Of a DNA stretch of 64,000 nt, positions 36,291 to 44,854 are shown piece by piece. The stretch is from positions 4,216,001 to 4,280,000 of the forward strand of contig OZ244825.1 in NCBI GenBank assembly GCA_965220385.1, in the 5' to 3' direction. The stretch comes from PCPOR2b sp965220385 (GTDB taxonomy: Bacteria > Poribacteria > WGA-4E > PCPOR2b). Under the pieces are notes generated by a model. The model worked only from the letters and a program-made list of their open reading frames with translations. It made no database searches and was not told where the DNA came from. The position numbers and the translations under genes were made by a program. Position 1 is the stretch's first letter. Each line of letters starts with the position of its first letter.

Positions 36291-36378
36291 GGTGGGATGG
36301 CTGAGAGGTCGAAAGCGGCGGTCTTGAAAACCGTTGTGGCGCAAGTCACCGTGGGTTCGAATCCTACTCCCACCGCCA
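36291..36378 (+). tRNA. tRNA-Ser (anticodon TGA)
   Basis: This is an 88-nt class II tRNA with a long variable arm. The anticodon loop CTTGAAA gives UGA. Acceptor GGTGGGA pairs with TCCCACC; G73 and CCA are encoded. Confidence 0.95.
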
Positions 36379-36392
36379 TTATTTGAAAATGT

Positions 36393-36482
36393 GGAGGGGT
36401 GCAGGAGCGGTTGAACTGGACTGCCTGCTAAGCAGTTATGGCTTAACAGCCATCGTGGGTTCGAATCCCACTCCCTCCGCCA
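36393..36482 (+). tRNA. tRNA-Ser (anticodon GCT)
   Basis: This is a 90-nt class II tRNA. The anticodon loop CTGCTAA gives GCU, reading AGC/AGU. Acceptor GGAGGGG pairs with TCCCTCC; CCA is encoded. Confidence 0.95.
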
Positions 36483-36491
36483 GCTTATTAC

Positions 36492-36565
36492 GCGCCTGTA
36501 GCTCAGTGGATCAGAGCATCTGACTACGGATCAGAAGGTCGGGGGTTCGAATCCTCTCGGGCGCT
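36492..36565 (+). tRNA. tRNA-Arg (anticodon ACG)
   Basis: This is a 74-nt class I tRNA. The anticodon loop CTACGGA gives ACG, which needs A34-to-inosine editing by TadA; tadA is the next gene. Acceptor GCGCCTG pairs with CGGGCGC. CCA is not encoded, and the base after the acceptor stem is T, unusual for tRNA-Arg. Confidence 0.93.
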
Positions 36566-36581
36566 TATATGCGTTTTTGGT

Positions 36582-36601
36582 CCCGCAGCTCCGGCTGCGG
36601 G
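36582..36601 (+). terminator. hairpin with UCCG tetraloop between tRNA-Arg and tadA
   Basis: CCCGCAGC and GCTGCGGG pair perfectly around TCCG, a UNCG-type stable tetraloop. There is no T-tract, so it may mark an RNA processing boundary between tRNA and mRNA. Confidence 0.4.
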
Positions 36602-36647
36602 GCTGAAAGTGCAAATTGGGGCAATCGCCCCGTTTCGATCTTTTGAA

Positions 36648-37097
36648 ATGTCGGATCAGTTCTGGATGCGTGAAGCCCTTGAAGTCGCACGTCAGGGTGC
36701 TGCACTCGGTGAAGTTCCCGTCGGCGCAATTATCATCAAGGACGGAATCCCCCTCGCTCGCGCTCACAACGGACGGGAGGGAACAAAGGATCCAACCGCT
36801 CACGCAGAACTGATTGCGATTCGATTGGCTGCTTCATCTGTTGGCGATTGGCGTTTAACGGATACGACCCTCTATGTGACTTTGGAACCGTGTCCGATGT
36901 GTTGTGGTGCTATCGTCTTGGCTCGTATCCCGCGGGTCGTCTACGCCGCTTCAGACCCAAAAGGTGGTGCTGCGGGGACGCTGTTCAATTTATTACAAGA
37001 CGAACGACTCAATCACCAAGTGGACGTTGTGCAGGGGGTTCTGGCAGAGGAGAGCAGTCATCTGCTCAAGTCTTTTTTTCGAGGTCGGCGAACCTAA
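36648..37097 (+). CDS. tadA: tRNA-specific adenosine deaminase
   Basis: This 149-residue enzyme deaminates A34 of tRNA-Arg(ACG) to inosine. The zinc and catalytic motifs are complete: His52-Ala-Glu54 and Pro-Cys82-Pro-Met-Cys85. The length matches the family. I choose ATG 36648 ('MSDQFWMREAL'), where conservation begins; the open frame starts 39 bases earlier. It sits within the tRNA cluster, 80 bases after its own substrate tRNA gene. Confidence 0.93.
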   Translation: MSDQFWMREALEVARQGAALGEVPVGAIIIKDGIPLARAHNGREGTKDPTAHAELIAIRLAASSVGDWRLTDTTLYVTLEPCPMCCGAIVLARIPRVVYAASDPKGGAAGTLFNLLQDERLNHQVDVVQGVLAEESSHLLKSFFRGRRT

Positions 37098-37103
37098 ATT
37101 TTT

Positions 37104-37192
37104 GGAGAGATGCTGGAGCCCGGTTGAACAGGACAGTCTCGAAAACTGTTGTGGCGTTATCGTCACCGTGGGTTCGAATCCCACTCTCTCCG
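37104..37192 (+). tRNA. tRNA-Ser (anticodon CGA)
   Basis: This class II tRNA begins seven bases after the tadA stop. The anticodon loop CTCGAAA gives CGA. Acceptor GGAGAGA pairs with TCTCTCC, then G73. CC is present but the full CCA is not encoded. Confidence 0.93.
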
Positions 37193-37198
37193 CCTTTT

Positions 37199-37271
37199 GG
37201 GGCAGTGGCTCAGTTGGGAGAGCGCATCCCTCGCACGGATGAGGCCACGGGTTCAAATCCCGTCTGCTCCA
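37199..37271 (+). tRNA. tRNA-Ala (anticodon CGC)
   Basis: This is a 73-nt class I tRNA. The anticodon loop CTCGCAC gives CGC. Acceptor GGGGCAG pairs with CTGCTCC, including the G3-U70 wobble pair that identifies alanine tRNAs. A73 is present; CCA is not encoded. Confidence 0.93.
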
Positions 37272-37376
37272 TCGATTTTTCCGATCATCAATGATTGGAG
37301 CAAACTTTGGGACAGCGTAAGACAGGTTTCTTGCTATATGATGACAGCGAGAACCCTTGTGCTGCTCAAGATTTTC

Positions 37377-37467
37377 GGAGAGATGCAGGAGTTGGTTGAA
37401 CTGGCATGACTGGAAATCATGTGTGCAGGCAACTGTACCGTGGGTTCGAATCCCACTCTCTCCGCCA
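37377..37467 (+). tRNA. tRNA-Ser (anticodon GGA)
   Basis: This is a 91-nt class II tRNA with a long variable arm. The anticodon loop CTGGAAA gives GGA. Acceptor GGAGAGA pairs with TCTCTCC; CCA is encoded. It is about 16 bases upstream of the SRP RNA. Confidence 0.94.
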
Positions 37468-37482
37468 TTATCACTTCCGTCG

Positions 37483-37768
37483 AGACTTGGCTATGCTAAG
37501 CGGGGAGGTAGCGGTGCCCTGAACCTGCAATCCGCTATAGCAGGGCTGAATTCCTATTGCGCGGCGGACTTCTTTTGAGGACTGGCCCATGTAAGTGGTG
37601 ATGAAGATTGGGTCCTGAGCAACTCACAATTATCAAACCCCGTCAGGTCCGGAAGGAAGCAGCGGTAGCTAATCTGTGGGTGTGACGCAGGGAAGCCTGG
37701 TCGGAGCTAACTGCTTGGGTAACGCTTGGGGGAACTCGTCAAACTCTAGGTGCATGGCCAGGATTTTT
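37483..37768 (+). ncRNA. ffs: signal recognition particle RNA, large bacterial type
   Basis: The invariant domain IV motif GTCAGGTCCGGAAGGAAGC lies at 37642-37660, continuing AGCGGTA. The 5' TTGGCTATGC pairs with the 3' GCATGGCCAG (37752-37761), closing a molecule of about 280 nt. It is therefore the long form with an Alu-like domain rather than the 4.5S form. A T-run follows. The location directly before dnaX-ybaB-recR is common in bacteria. The ends are approximate. Confidence 0.93.
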
Positions 37769-37770
37769 TT
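37751..37770 (+). terminator. intrinsic terminator of SRP RNA
   Basis: The closing helix of the SRP RNA is followed by seven T (37764-37770), so the RNA's own terminal stem acts as the terminator. Confidence 0.7.
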
Positions 37771-37843
37771 CATCCCCTTCCCCTCTCTCTTTGACTAGAT
37801 AAAATGTCCTGGGTTAATCCCACTTCACACGATGGGGGAAATT

Positions 37844-39709
37844 ATGTCGTACGAGGTTTTAGCTCAGAAATGGCGTCCCCAATCATTTGGAGATGTAGTT
37901 GGGCAGACGCATGTAATAACAACCCTCAGAAATCAGATCCTATCTGATCGGATTGGACACGCGTATCTGTTCTGGGGACCGAGGGGAACCGGGAAAACAA
38001 CGGTCGCCCGCATCCTCGCGAAAGCGGTGAATTGCCCCAACCGTCAGCAGGAGACCGAGTTTAGCCAAGGACCCATCCCTGAACCTTGCAACAATTGCGA
38101 ATTCTGCTCGGAAATCTCGCAAGGGCGTTCATTCGATGTCGTTGAGATGGACGCTGCCTCCAATCGGGGGATTGACCCAATCCGCGAGCTGCGCGAGAAT
38201 ACCAAGCTAGCCCCTGCTGCCTGTCGCTACAAAATCTATATCATCGACGAAGCACACATGCTCACACAAGAAGCGTTTAATGCCCTCTTGAAAACGCTTG
38301 AAGAGCCCCCACCGCACGTCATCTTTATCCTTGCAACAACTGAACACCACAGAATCCCAAAGACAATTGTATCCCGATGCCAAGATTTTGATTTCCGCTA
38401 CATGGAACAAGATCAGATCATCGGACGGCTGCAAGCTATCTGCGAAGCTGAAGAGGTCCAGATTGATAACCAAGGTCTATCGCTGATTTCTCTGCAATCG
38501 GAGGGCTGCCTGCGGGATGCAGAAAATTTGCTGGAACGACTGACCGCATCGATCGGGAAAGAACTCAATGTGGACCAGATTAACCAGATATTGGGGTTCG
38601 GTTCAAATCATCTGATAAATGAACTGATTGATGCGGTCCTGCGAACTGACCTGCCAGCAGCGCTCGAATCCCTTGATAAACTGGTAAAAAATGGTACAGA
38701 TCTGACCCAATGTCTCCATCAACAGATCAACTGCTTCAGAAATTTAAGGCTCTTAGCAATCGGATCGAATTTAGAAAGTATAATCCAAACATCCAAATCC
38801 GAAGTAGAGCTAATGAAGGAGAAAGCGCACTTAGCCTCTCCAGAACGCCTCTCGCGTATCATCAAAATCCTGATGCGTACGAGCAGTGAAATCAAGCAGC
38901 ACGGATATGCACAAATCCACCTGGAATCCGCACTGATTGATGCCTGCTCAATCCAAGAAGGCATCCAACTGACCAAAATTTTGAAACGGTTGTCAGAAAT
39001 TGAGGATAAGATTGACCGGGGAGAGGCTCCGAGTAGAACCTATGCGCCACCAACAGCCCCCGAATCAGCTGGAAGTACTCCGCCAAGGAGATCCACTGCG
39101 CCAGTTTTAGAGCCCAACGCAGATCCCCAAATAGCCAAACCTCAAATCTCAAAATACGAAGCACAACCACCTTCAGACCCCCGTATTGAATCGAAGCCAG
39201 TCTCCACTGATACTCGTGGGGATAAAGTGGGAGCAAACCAATCCAACATTAAATCCGTTCCTGCGGATGTTCGGCACCTGATATCTGATTCAAACGAACT
39301 GGCAAAAATTTGGGAAAAACTGCTGGTGGGGCTTCAAGAAAGAGGCAAAATGCCGTTATACGGATATCTGAAAGGCGCAACACCCCAACCGAGCAACGGC
39401 GCGGAAGTGGCTCTATCAAGTAACGGATTAGAGTTGAAAGTCGCCTGTCCGCCAGCCTATACGGACCTAATTGATGATAACGAAAAGGCGCTACTTAAGG
39501 AAATACTCACCGATCTGATCGGAACACCCGTTCAAATTAGCTTCGTTGCTTCAAGCGCAAACCCTCACGCCAACGCGACACTGCCACCATCTCGACGGTC
39601 TCAAGAAATAACACCAATGATGCTCCAGCATCAAGCCGAGCGGGATCCGGAGATCGAGCCAGCACTTAAGTTATTCGGGGCAAAAATTCTTAAAATCGAG
39701 CCCAAATAG
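37844..39709 (+). CDS. dnaX: DNA polymerase III subunits gamma/tau
   Basis: The product has 621 residues and is the clamp-loader ATPase of the replicative polymerase. Walker A GPRGTGKTT is at residues 45-53; zinc ligands are Cys64, Cys82, Cys85 and Cys88; Walker B/DEAH is in 'IIDEAHML'; sensor 1 is 'ILATTEHHRIPKTIVSRC'. The C-terminal third (after about residue 400) is Pro/Ser-rich and then a tau-like domain. I choose ATG 37844 with GGGG six bases upstream over ATG 37832. No clear slippery A-run for gamma production was seen. Confidence 0.96.
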   Translation: MSYEVLAQKWRPQSFGDVVGQTHVITTLRNQILSDRIGHAYLFWGPRGTGKTTVARILAKAVNCPNRQQETEFSQGPIPEPCNNCEFCSEISQGRSFDVVEMDAASNRGIDPIRELRENTKLAPAACRYKIYIIDEAHMLTQEAFNALLKTLEEPPPHVIFILATTEHHRIPKTIVSRCQDFDFRYMEQDQIIGRLQAICEAEEVQIDNQGLSLISLQSEGCLRDAENLLERLTASIGKELNVDQINQILGFGSNHLINELIDAVLRTDLPAALESLDKLVKNGTDLTQCLHQQINCFRNLRLLAIGSNLESIIQTSKSEVELMKEKAHLASPERLSRIIKILMRTSSEIKQHGYAQIHLESALIDACSIQEGIQLTKILKRLSEIEDKIDRGEAPSRTYAPPTAPESAGSTPPRRSTAPVLEPNADPQIAKPQISKYEAQPPSDPRIESKPVSTDTRGDKVGANQSNIKSVPADVRHLISDSNELAKIWEKLLVGLQERGKMPLYGYLKGATPQPSNGAEVALSSNGLELKVACPPAYTDLIDDNEKALLKEILTDLIGTPVQISFVASSANPHANATLPPSRRSQEITPMMLQHQAERDPEIEPALKLFGAKILKIEPK

Positions 39710-39824
39710 CTCTTGTTGAACATGGCGCACGATCACGCCGCACACAAACCCTTAAACGGGTAGAACGTACTTTATACTTAACGATAGAATTTCAATTTAA
39801 CAAACCTTACAAGAGGTCATTCCA

Positions 39825-40133
39825 ATGAATATGAATAATCTGATGAAACAAGCACAACAGATGCAAAAGCGCATGCTCGATATTCAAGAAGAGCTCGCAA
39901 CTCGCACTGTTGAAGCAACCGTTGGCGGTGGCATGGTAACAGCAGTTGCCAACGGTCAACAAGAACTCGTGTCGCTCTCAATCTCACCAGAGGTTGTTGA
40001 TCCAGATGACATTGAAATGCTCGAAGATCTTATTGTAGCTGCGGTCAATGAAGCGCGCCATCAAGCGCAAGAACTGATGAACCAAGAGATGAGCAAATTG
40101 ACTGGAGGCGTTAAAATTCCGGGACTGATGTAA
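39825..40133 (+). CDS. ybaB: YbaB/EbfC family nucleoid-associated protein
   Basis: This 102-residue small DNA-binding dimer has the full family length. It starts 'MNNLMKQAQQMQKRMLDIQEEL' and contains 'TVGGGMVTAVANGQQELVSLSISPEVV', both family hallmarks. SD AAGAGGT precedes the ATG. The order dnaX-ybaB-recR is widely conserved. Confidence 0.95.
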   Translation: MNMNNLMKQAQQMQKRMLDIQEELATRTVEATVGGGMVTAVANGQQELVSLSISPEVVDPDDIEMLEDLIVAAVNEARHQAQELMNQEMSKLTGGVKIPGLM

Positions 40134-40237
40134 AAACTACGGGCGATAGGGCTTGCCTTTTGGATTGAAAAGTCTCCAAGGAATAGACTGGAAACTCAGT
40201 CCCGATCCATCGCAGCGTACCGGAACCAAAATTCAAT

Positions 40238-40837
40238 ATGCTCCATTATCCTGAACCATTAGCACGTCTTATCAACGAATTGCAAAAGCTGCCCACAATC
40301 GGTGCCAAAACGGCGCAACGTCTGGCATTCTTTATGTTAAAGATGCCCGAATCCGATACCACTAAACTGGCGCAGGCGCTCTCGGAGGTAAAGACGCATC
40401 TGGATTACTGCTCTGTCTGTGGAAATATCACAGATCAGCAGCCATGCTATATCTGCACGGATACGAGGCGTGACCGTCAAACAATTTGCGTCATTGAAGA
40501 ACCAGACGATCTCTTGGCAATTGAGCGTACACAGGAGTATAAGGGTTTGTACCACGCGCTCATGGGGGTGCTATCGCCGTTGGACGGTGTGGGACCGAAA
40601 GATCTCAGGATTGATCAGCTTTTTCAGCGGATCCACAGCGAAGATATAAAAGAGGTCATCCTCGCAACGAATTACACCACTGAAGGGCAAGCAACCGCAC
40701 TCTATTTGACAAAACAACTCGAAAGCCTTGAGATTACCACGACCCGAATCGCTTACGGTATTCCGGTCGGCGGCGATCTTGAGTATATAGACGCAGTGAC
40801 GCTCGCTAAAGCCTTAGAAGGACGCCGGCGTATTTGA
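40238..40837 (+). CDS. recR: recombination mediator protein RecR
   Basis: This 199-residue protein is of typical length. The helix-hairpin-helix 'LPTIGAKTAQRLAFF' is near residue 15. The zinc finger is 'YCSVCGNITDQQPCYIC', and the Toprim domain includes 'ICVIEEPDDLLAIE' and 'EVILATNYTTEGQATALYL'. It helps load RecA at gaps with RecF/RecO. The downstream peptidase frame begins inside the recR stop codon region. Confidence 0.96.
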   Translation: MLHYPEPLARLINELQKLPTIGAKTAQRLAFFMLKMPESDTTKLAQALSEVKTHLDYCSVCGNITDQQPCYICTDTRRDRQTICVIEEPDDLLAIERTQEYKGLYHALMGVLSPLDGVGPKDLRIDQLFQRIHSEDIKEVILATNYTTEGQATALYLTKQLESLEITTTRIAYGIPVGGDLEYIDAVTLAKALEGRRRI

Positions 40838-41826
40838 GCCTGAAACAGACGATGAACCGATTGCCCTATAAACTGAAATTTGGGGTCTTCCTGTGGAGTG
40901 TGCTGGGTATAATATATCTCGGTTTGGATGGGTTGTCGGCTTATACGTATGCGGAATCCGACCCCAATTTGCCGTCGTCAGTGTCAGCAGAAGAAGTCTC
41001 TGATGACGACACCTTCAACGCGAAACGTGCTTTTGCCTATTTAGAAAAACAGTGTGACTTTGGCCCGCGTGTACCGGGCACAACGGCACACCAAGAAGCG
41101 CAAGCATATTTATTTACAGAACTCGAAAAATATGCCGACGAAGTCATGCTTCAACCCTTTGAATTTCGGCATCAAGACAGAACAGTTCGGATGAATAATA
41201 TCCTAGCGCGTTTCGGGGAGGATTTGGGTGAAACGATACTCCTCGCAGCACATTGGGACACGCGCCCATTCGCCGATCGGGATCCGGATCCAGCAAATCG
41301 AAACACGCCAATCTTGGGCGCAAACGACGCTGCATCGGGTGTAGCAATTCTATTGGAGATCGCACGGGTTTTGAAATCCAAGCCGCCTCCAATCGAAATA
41401 ATCATTGTCCTGTTTGATGGCGAAGATTACGGCAGAACAACCTCTACCATGTTCCTCGGCTCGACCCATTTCGCTCAAAATATGGGCAGATGGAAGGCAG
41501 ATTTTGGTATCTTACTGGACATGGTTGGTGACCAGAGGCTAGAATTACCAATGGAACGGTATTCGTGGAACGCGGCACGGGACTTGACCGAGGCAATCTG
41601 GCAGCGGGCTGAAGAGTTGGGTTTGCCCGCATTTCAACGTCGATTGGGACCTGCGATTATGGATGACCACCTGCCCCTCATTCAGTCAGGCGTCCCAACA
41701 ATTGATATCATTGATTTCGACTATCCGTACTGGCACACAGTGGAGGATACCCCCGACAAATGCAGCGCAGAAAGCCTAGACATTGTCGGGCAGTTGGTGT
41801 TAGATATCATCTATTCCGGTCTGTGA
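40834..41826 (+). CDS. M28-family zinc peptidase / glutaminyl cyclase-like protein
   Basis: The product has 330 residues with an N-terminal hydrophobic anchor ('FGVFLWSVLGIIYLGL'), so it is exported or membrane-bound. The fold resembles bacterial glutaminyl cyclases and M28 aminopeptidases: 'CDFGPRVPGT' start, 'ILLAAHWDTRPFADRD' with His and Asp zinc ligands, 'GANDAASGVAILLEIARVL', 'IIIVLFDGEDYG' with the acidic pair, and a late His in 'YPYWHTVEDTPDKC'. These match the cyclase branch well. The start is uncertain: TTG 40834 overlaps the recR stop, and ATG 40852 is the alternative. Confidence 0.85.
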   Translation: MSLKQTMNRLPYKLKFGVFLWSVLGIIYLGLDGLSAYTYAESDPNLPSSVSAEEVSDDDTFNAKRAFAYLEKQCDFGPRVPGTTAHQEAQAYLFTELEKYADEVMLQPFEFRHQDRTVRMNNILARFGEDLGETILLAAHWDTRPFADRDPDPANRNTPILGANDAASGVAILLEIARVLKSKPPPIEIIIVLFDGEDYGRTTSTMFLGSTHFAQNMGRWKADFGILLDMVGDQRLELPMERYSWNAARDLTEAIWQRAEELGLPAFQRRLGPAIMDDHLPLIQSGVPTIDIIDFDYPYWHTVEDTPDKCSAESLDIVGQLVLDIIYSGL

Positions 41827-41932
41827 TGCAATCCGCATTATCTTCCGCATGTCAGGCCGTAACAGTTCATGTGACAGCAAAAAAACTTTATCATCTCAAG
41901 TATTAGAACCAGCGAAATAGAGCGACTCAACC

Positions 41933-43822
41933 GTGAATACCTATCACAAAAAATACGATGTCCTAGTTGTTGGTGCAGGCCATGCCGGCTGCGAAGCCGC
42001 ACTTGCCGCGGCGCGGATGGGCTGCGAAACGTTGATTGTCACTATCAACCTCGACACCATCGCTAAGATGTCCTGTAACCCGGCAATCGGTGGGCTTGCA
42101 AAAGGACATCTCGTCAAGGAGATCGACGCACTCGGCGGCGAGATGGCGAAGAACATAGACAAGACAGGCATCCAATTTCGCCAACTGAATACGAAAAAAG
42201 GACCGGCTGTCCGTTCAAGCCGTGCACAGGCGGACAAATACGCGTATCAGTCTGAGATGAAACGTGTCCTCGAACGGCAACCGCATCTCGATATTAAGCA
42301 GCTATTGGTTGATGAACTATTGACCGAAAACGGCAAATGTATCGGCATATTGGGTCACACCCAAACCGCCTACCTCGCCAAGACAGTTATCTTGACGACA
42401 GGTACGTTCCTCAAGGGCTTAGTGCACCTCGGCGATGTCTCCTACAGCGCTGGGCGGGCGGGCGAATCATCAGCTGAAAAACTATCGGACAGTTTTCTGA
42501 ACCTCGGATTTGAAATCGGCCGTCTGAAAACTGGCACGCCGCCGCGCGTCAATGCACACACCGTGAATTTTGATGTGATGGAGATTCAGCCCGGGGATCA
42601 GCAGCCACGACCGTTTTCGTTCTCAACAGAGCAGATCACGCAGATGCAGATGCCGTGCCACCTGACGTATACGAACGAAAAAACACATCAGATTATTCGC
42701 GATAACCTCCATCGGTCTGCAATGTATAGCGGCAGAATTACCGGTATTGGTCCCCGATACTGTCCCTCGATTGAGGACAAAGTTGTCCGCTTTGCTGATA
42801 AGGATCGGCATCAGGTCTTCGTCGAACCAGAGGGCAGAGATACGGACGAAATCTATCTCAACGGAATCTCTGCAAGTCTGCCGGAGGATGTTCAGGTGGA
42901 TATGGTGCATAGCATCAAAGGTTTGGAAAATGCCGAGATTATGCGCTTCGCCTACGCCGTGGAGTACGATTTCGCCCCAGCGACACAGCTCTATCCAACC
43001 CTCGAAACCAAGCGAGTAGAGAACCTTTACTTCGCGGGTCAACTCAACGGCACCACCGGCTACGAGGAAGCTGCGGCACAAGGATTGATGGCAGGGATCA
43101 ACGCCGCTTTGAAAGTGCACGCCGAGGAGCCGCTCATTCTTGATCGTTCCCAAGCCTATATCGGTGTTCTTATCGACGATCTCGTTACCAAGGATATTCG
43201 TGAACCGTACCGGATGTTCACCTCGCGAGCAGAATATCGGTTAGAGCTGCGCGAGGATAACGCAGACCTGCGATTGACAGAGATGGGACGTCAAATCAAT
43301 CTGATTGAGGCTGATACCTACGAACGTTTCCAAATAAAGCGAAAATTGGTAGAAGAAGAAGTAAATCGCTTAGAACAGACACGACTGAAACCATCGCTCG
43401 ACACACAAACCCTCTTGAAATCGGCTGGGATCAGTGAAATCGGTCAACCAACTTCATTGGCCGAATTGCTCAAACGACCAGAAATCCATTATGAGCAAAT
43501 CAAGCAGCTTGCACCAAACTCCCAACCGTTGCCCGATGCCGTGGAGGAACAGGTCGAAACTCAGATCAAATACGAGGGATACATTGATCGCCAAACCACA
43601 CAAATTCAACAGTTCAAAAAGATGGAGCATTTCCGTATCCCGGCTGATTTTGATTACGCTTCCGTACGTAGCCTAAAAACAGAAGCATCTGAACAACTCG
43701 CAAAGATTCGCCCAATCTCTGTTGGACAGGCCTCGCGCATCCCCGGCGTTTCGCCTGCGGACATTTCAATACTCATGGTCTGGGTTGAACAGTACAGACG
43801 ACAAATGCAATCACAGGCGTGA
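41933..43822 (+). CDS. mnmG: tRNA uridine-5-carboxymethylaminomethyl modification enzyme MnmG
   Basis: The 629-residue length is typical. The FAD-binding motif 'VLVVGAGHAGCEAALAAARMG' is at the N-terminus, then 'MSCNPAIGGLAKGHLVKEIDALGG' and 'TGTFLKGLVHLGDVSYSAGR', all MnmG signatures; the C-terminal MnmE-binding domain includes 'LSILMVWVEQ'-type residues. With MnmE it modifies the wobble uridine of several tRNAs. It starts with GTG. rsmG lies one small gene downstream, the classical gidA-gidB neighbourhood. Confidence 0.97.
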   Translation: MNTYHKKYDVLVVGAGHAGCEAALAAARMGCETLIVTINLDTIAKMSCNPAIGGLAKGHLVKEIDALGGEMAKNIDKTGIQFRQLNTKKGPAVRSSRAQADKYAYQSEMKRVLERQPHLDIKQLLVDELLTENGKCIGILGHTQTAYLAKTVILTTGTFLKGLVHLGDVSYSAGRAGESSAEKLSDSFLNLGFEIGRLKTGTPPRVNAHTVNFDVMEIQPGDQQPRPFSFSTEQITQMQMPCHLTYTNEKTHQIIRDNLHRSAMYSGRITGIGPRYCPSIEDKVVRFADKDRHQVFVEPEGRDTDEIYLNGISASLPEDVQVDMVHSIKGLENAEIMRFAYAVEYDFAPATQLYPTLETKRVENLYFAGQLNGTTGYEEAAAQGLMAGINAALKVHAEEPLILDRSQAYIGVLIDDLVTKDIREPYRMFTSRAEYRLELREDNADLRLTEMGRQINLIEADTYERFQIKRKLVEEEVNRLEQTRLKPSLDTQTLLKSAGISEIGQPTSLAELLKRPEIHYEQIKQLAPNSQPLPDAVEEQVETQIKYEGYIDRQTTQIQQFKKMEHFRIPADFDYASVRSLKTEASEQLAKIRPISVGQASRIPGVSPADISILMVWVEQYRRQMQSQA

Positions 43823-43880
43823 TGCCTAAGATATTTGTTTAATCGTAAATTTGTGTCCCATAAACCGCAAGGAGTTCTTA

Positions 43881-44159
43881 ATGACTCGTCAATTAACAGC
43901 GATCATTGAGCGTGAAGAAAATGGATACGTGTCACTGTGTCCAGAACTAGATATCGCAAGCCAAGGTGAGACTATCGAACAAGCCCGCGAAAATCTGCGC
44001 GAAGCCTTGGAACTATTTTTTGAATGTGCATCCCCGGAAGAGGTAAAGACGCGACTTCATGCAGAGTTATACATAACTCAACTTAGGGAATTGCGTATTG
44101 GCACACTACAATCCATTATCCGGCAATCTGGTATACCGCGCAACGAGTTTGAGGTGTGA
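43881..44159 (+). CDS. HicB-like small protein without adjacent HicA
   Basis: This 92-residue protein has the HicB/UPF0150 partial RNase-H-like fold: 'AIIEREENGYVSLCPELDIASQGETIEQARENLREALELFFE' is the standard core. I choose the ATG at 43881, preceded by SD AAGGAG. A HicA toxin would be expected next to it, but the next gene is rsmG, whose start overlaps this stop (TGATG). It may be an orphan antitoxin-like regulator. The C-terminal 'RQSGIPRNEF' resembles tails seen in chromosomal HicB proteins paired with HicA. Confidence 0.85.
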   Translation: MTRQLTAIIEREENGYVSLCPELDIASQGETIEQARENLREALELFFECASPEEVKTRLHAELYITQLRELRIGTLQSIIRQSGIPRNEFEV

Positions 44160-44854
44160 TGTCGAACCAATTCCGACAAGATCTGCAGCAGATACTGCTT
44201 CAGCACGGCTTTCCGCTGGATCCTGTGCAAGTTGATCAGTTTGTTATTTACTGGAGCGAACTCAAACGCTGGAATTCACGGATGAACTTGACTTCCATCC
44301 GGACGGATCAAGAAATTATTGTAAAGCATTTCCTTGATTCGCTAAGTGTGTTACAATATTTTGACATCAAACCCGGAGATTCAGTCATTGATATCGGGAC
44401 GGGTGCAGGTTTTCCCGGACTGCCGATTAAAATCTATATCCCTGATATTAAGTTAGTCCTAGTTGAGCCTTCATCAAAGAAAGCAAGTTTCCTGCGGTTC
44501 CTTGTTTCCCAATTGAACCGGAGCCGCCAATCAGATACCACCGACGCGTGGGAGCCACCCCGTATCGTCTCCCAACGGGCAGAGGAATGCGCTACTAACG
44601 CTCAACACATAACCGCTTACGATTGGGTCTTGACCCGTTATGTCGCTTCTATAGAGGATTCGGCGGTCTACTGTCTGCCGCTATTGAAGCCAAATGGAAT
44701 ATGGGTTGCTTACAAGTCACCTGATGTGCAACACGAAATTCAGCAAGCAACCCCTAAATTACAATCACTGGAGGCTAGGGATGACATCATTATCAATAGC
44801 CACATCCCTAAGCTAAATCGGGTTTATGTTGTCATACAACAAGGAGTTTGTTAG
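44159..44854 (+). CDS. rsmG: 16S rRNA (guanine527-N7)-methyltransferase RsmG
   Basis: The product has 231 residues. It has 'KRWNSRMNLTSIR', the SAM motif 'VIDIGTGAGFPGLPIKI' and 'LVEPSSKKASFLRFL', all RsmG features. The ATG overlaps the preceding stop; a GTG three bases earlier is equally possible. The stop TAG abuts the ATG of the first STAS gene, so it probably shares a transcript with the partner-switching module. Confidence 0.95.
   Translation: MSNQFRQDLQQILLQHGFPLDPVQVDQFVIYWSELKRWNSRMNLTSIRTDQEIIVKHFLDSLSVLQYFDIKPGDSVIDIGTGAGFPGLPIKIYIPDIKLVLVEPSSKKASFLRFLVSQLNRSRQSDTTDAWEPPRIVSQRAEECATNAQHITAYDWVLTRYVASIEDSAVYCLPLLKPNGIWVAYKSPDVQHEIQQATPKLQSLEARDDIIINSHIPKLNRVYVVIQQGVC

Noticed and set aside
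36848..37294. Open frames across tadA and the tRNA genes
   Set aside because: They run through two tRNA genes and out of frame with tadA.
37483..37768. tmRNA or RNase P RNA
   Set aside because: The domain IV motif GTCAGGTCCGGAAGG and the terminal pairing identify SRP RNA; no tRNA-like Ala end or RNase P core is present.
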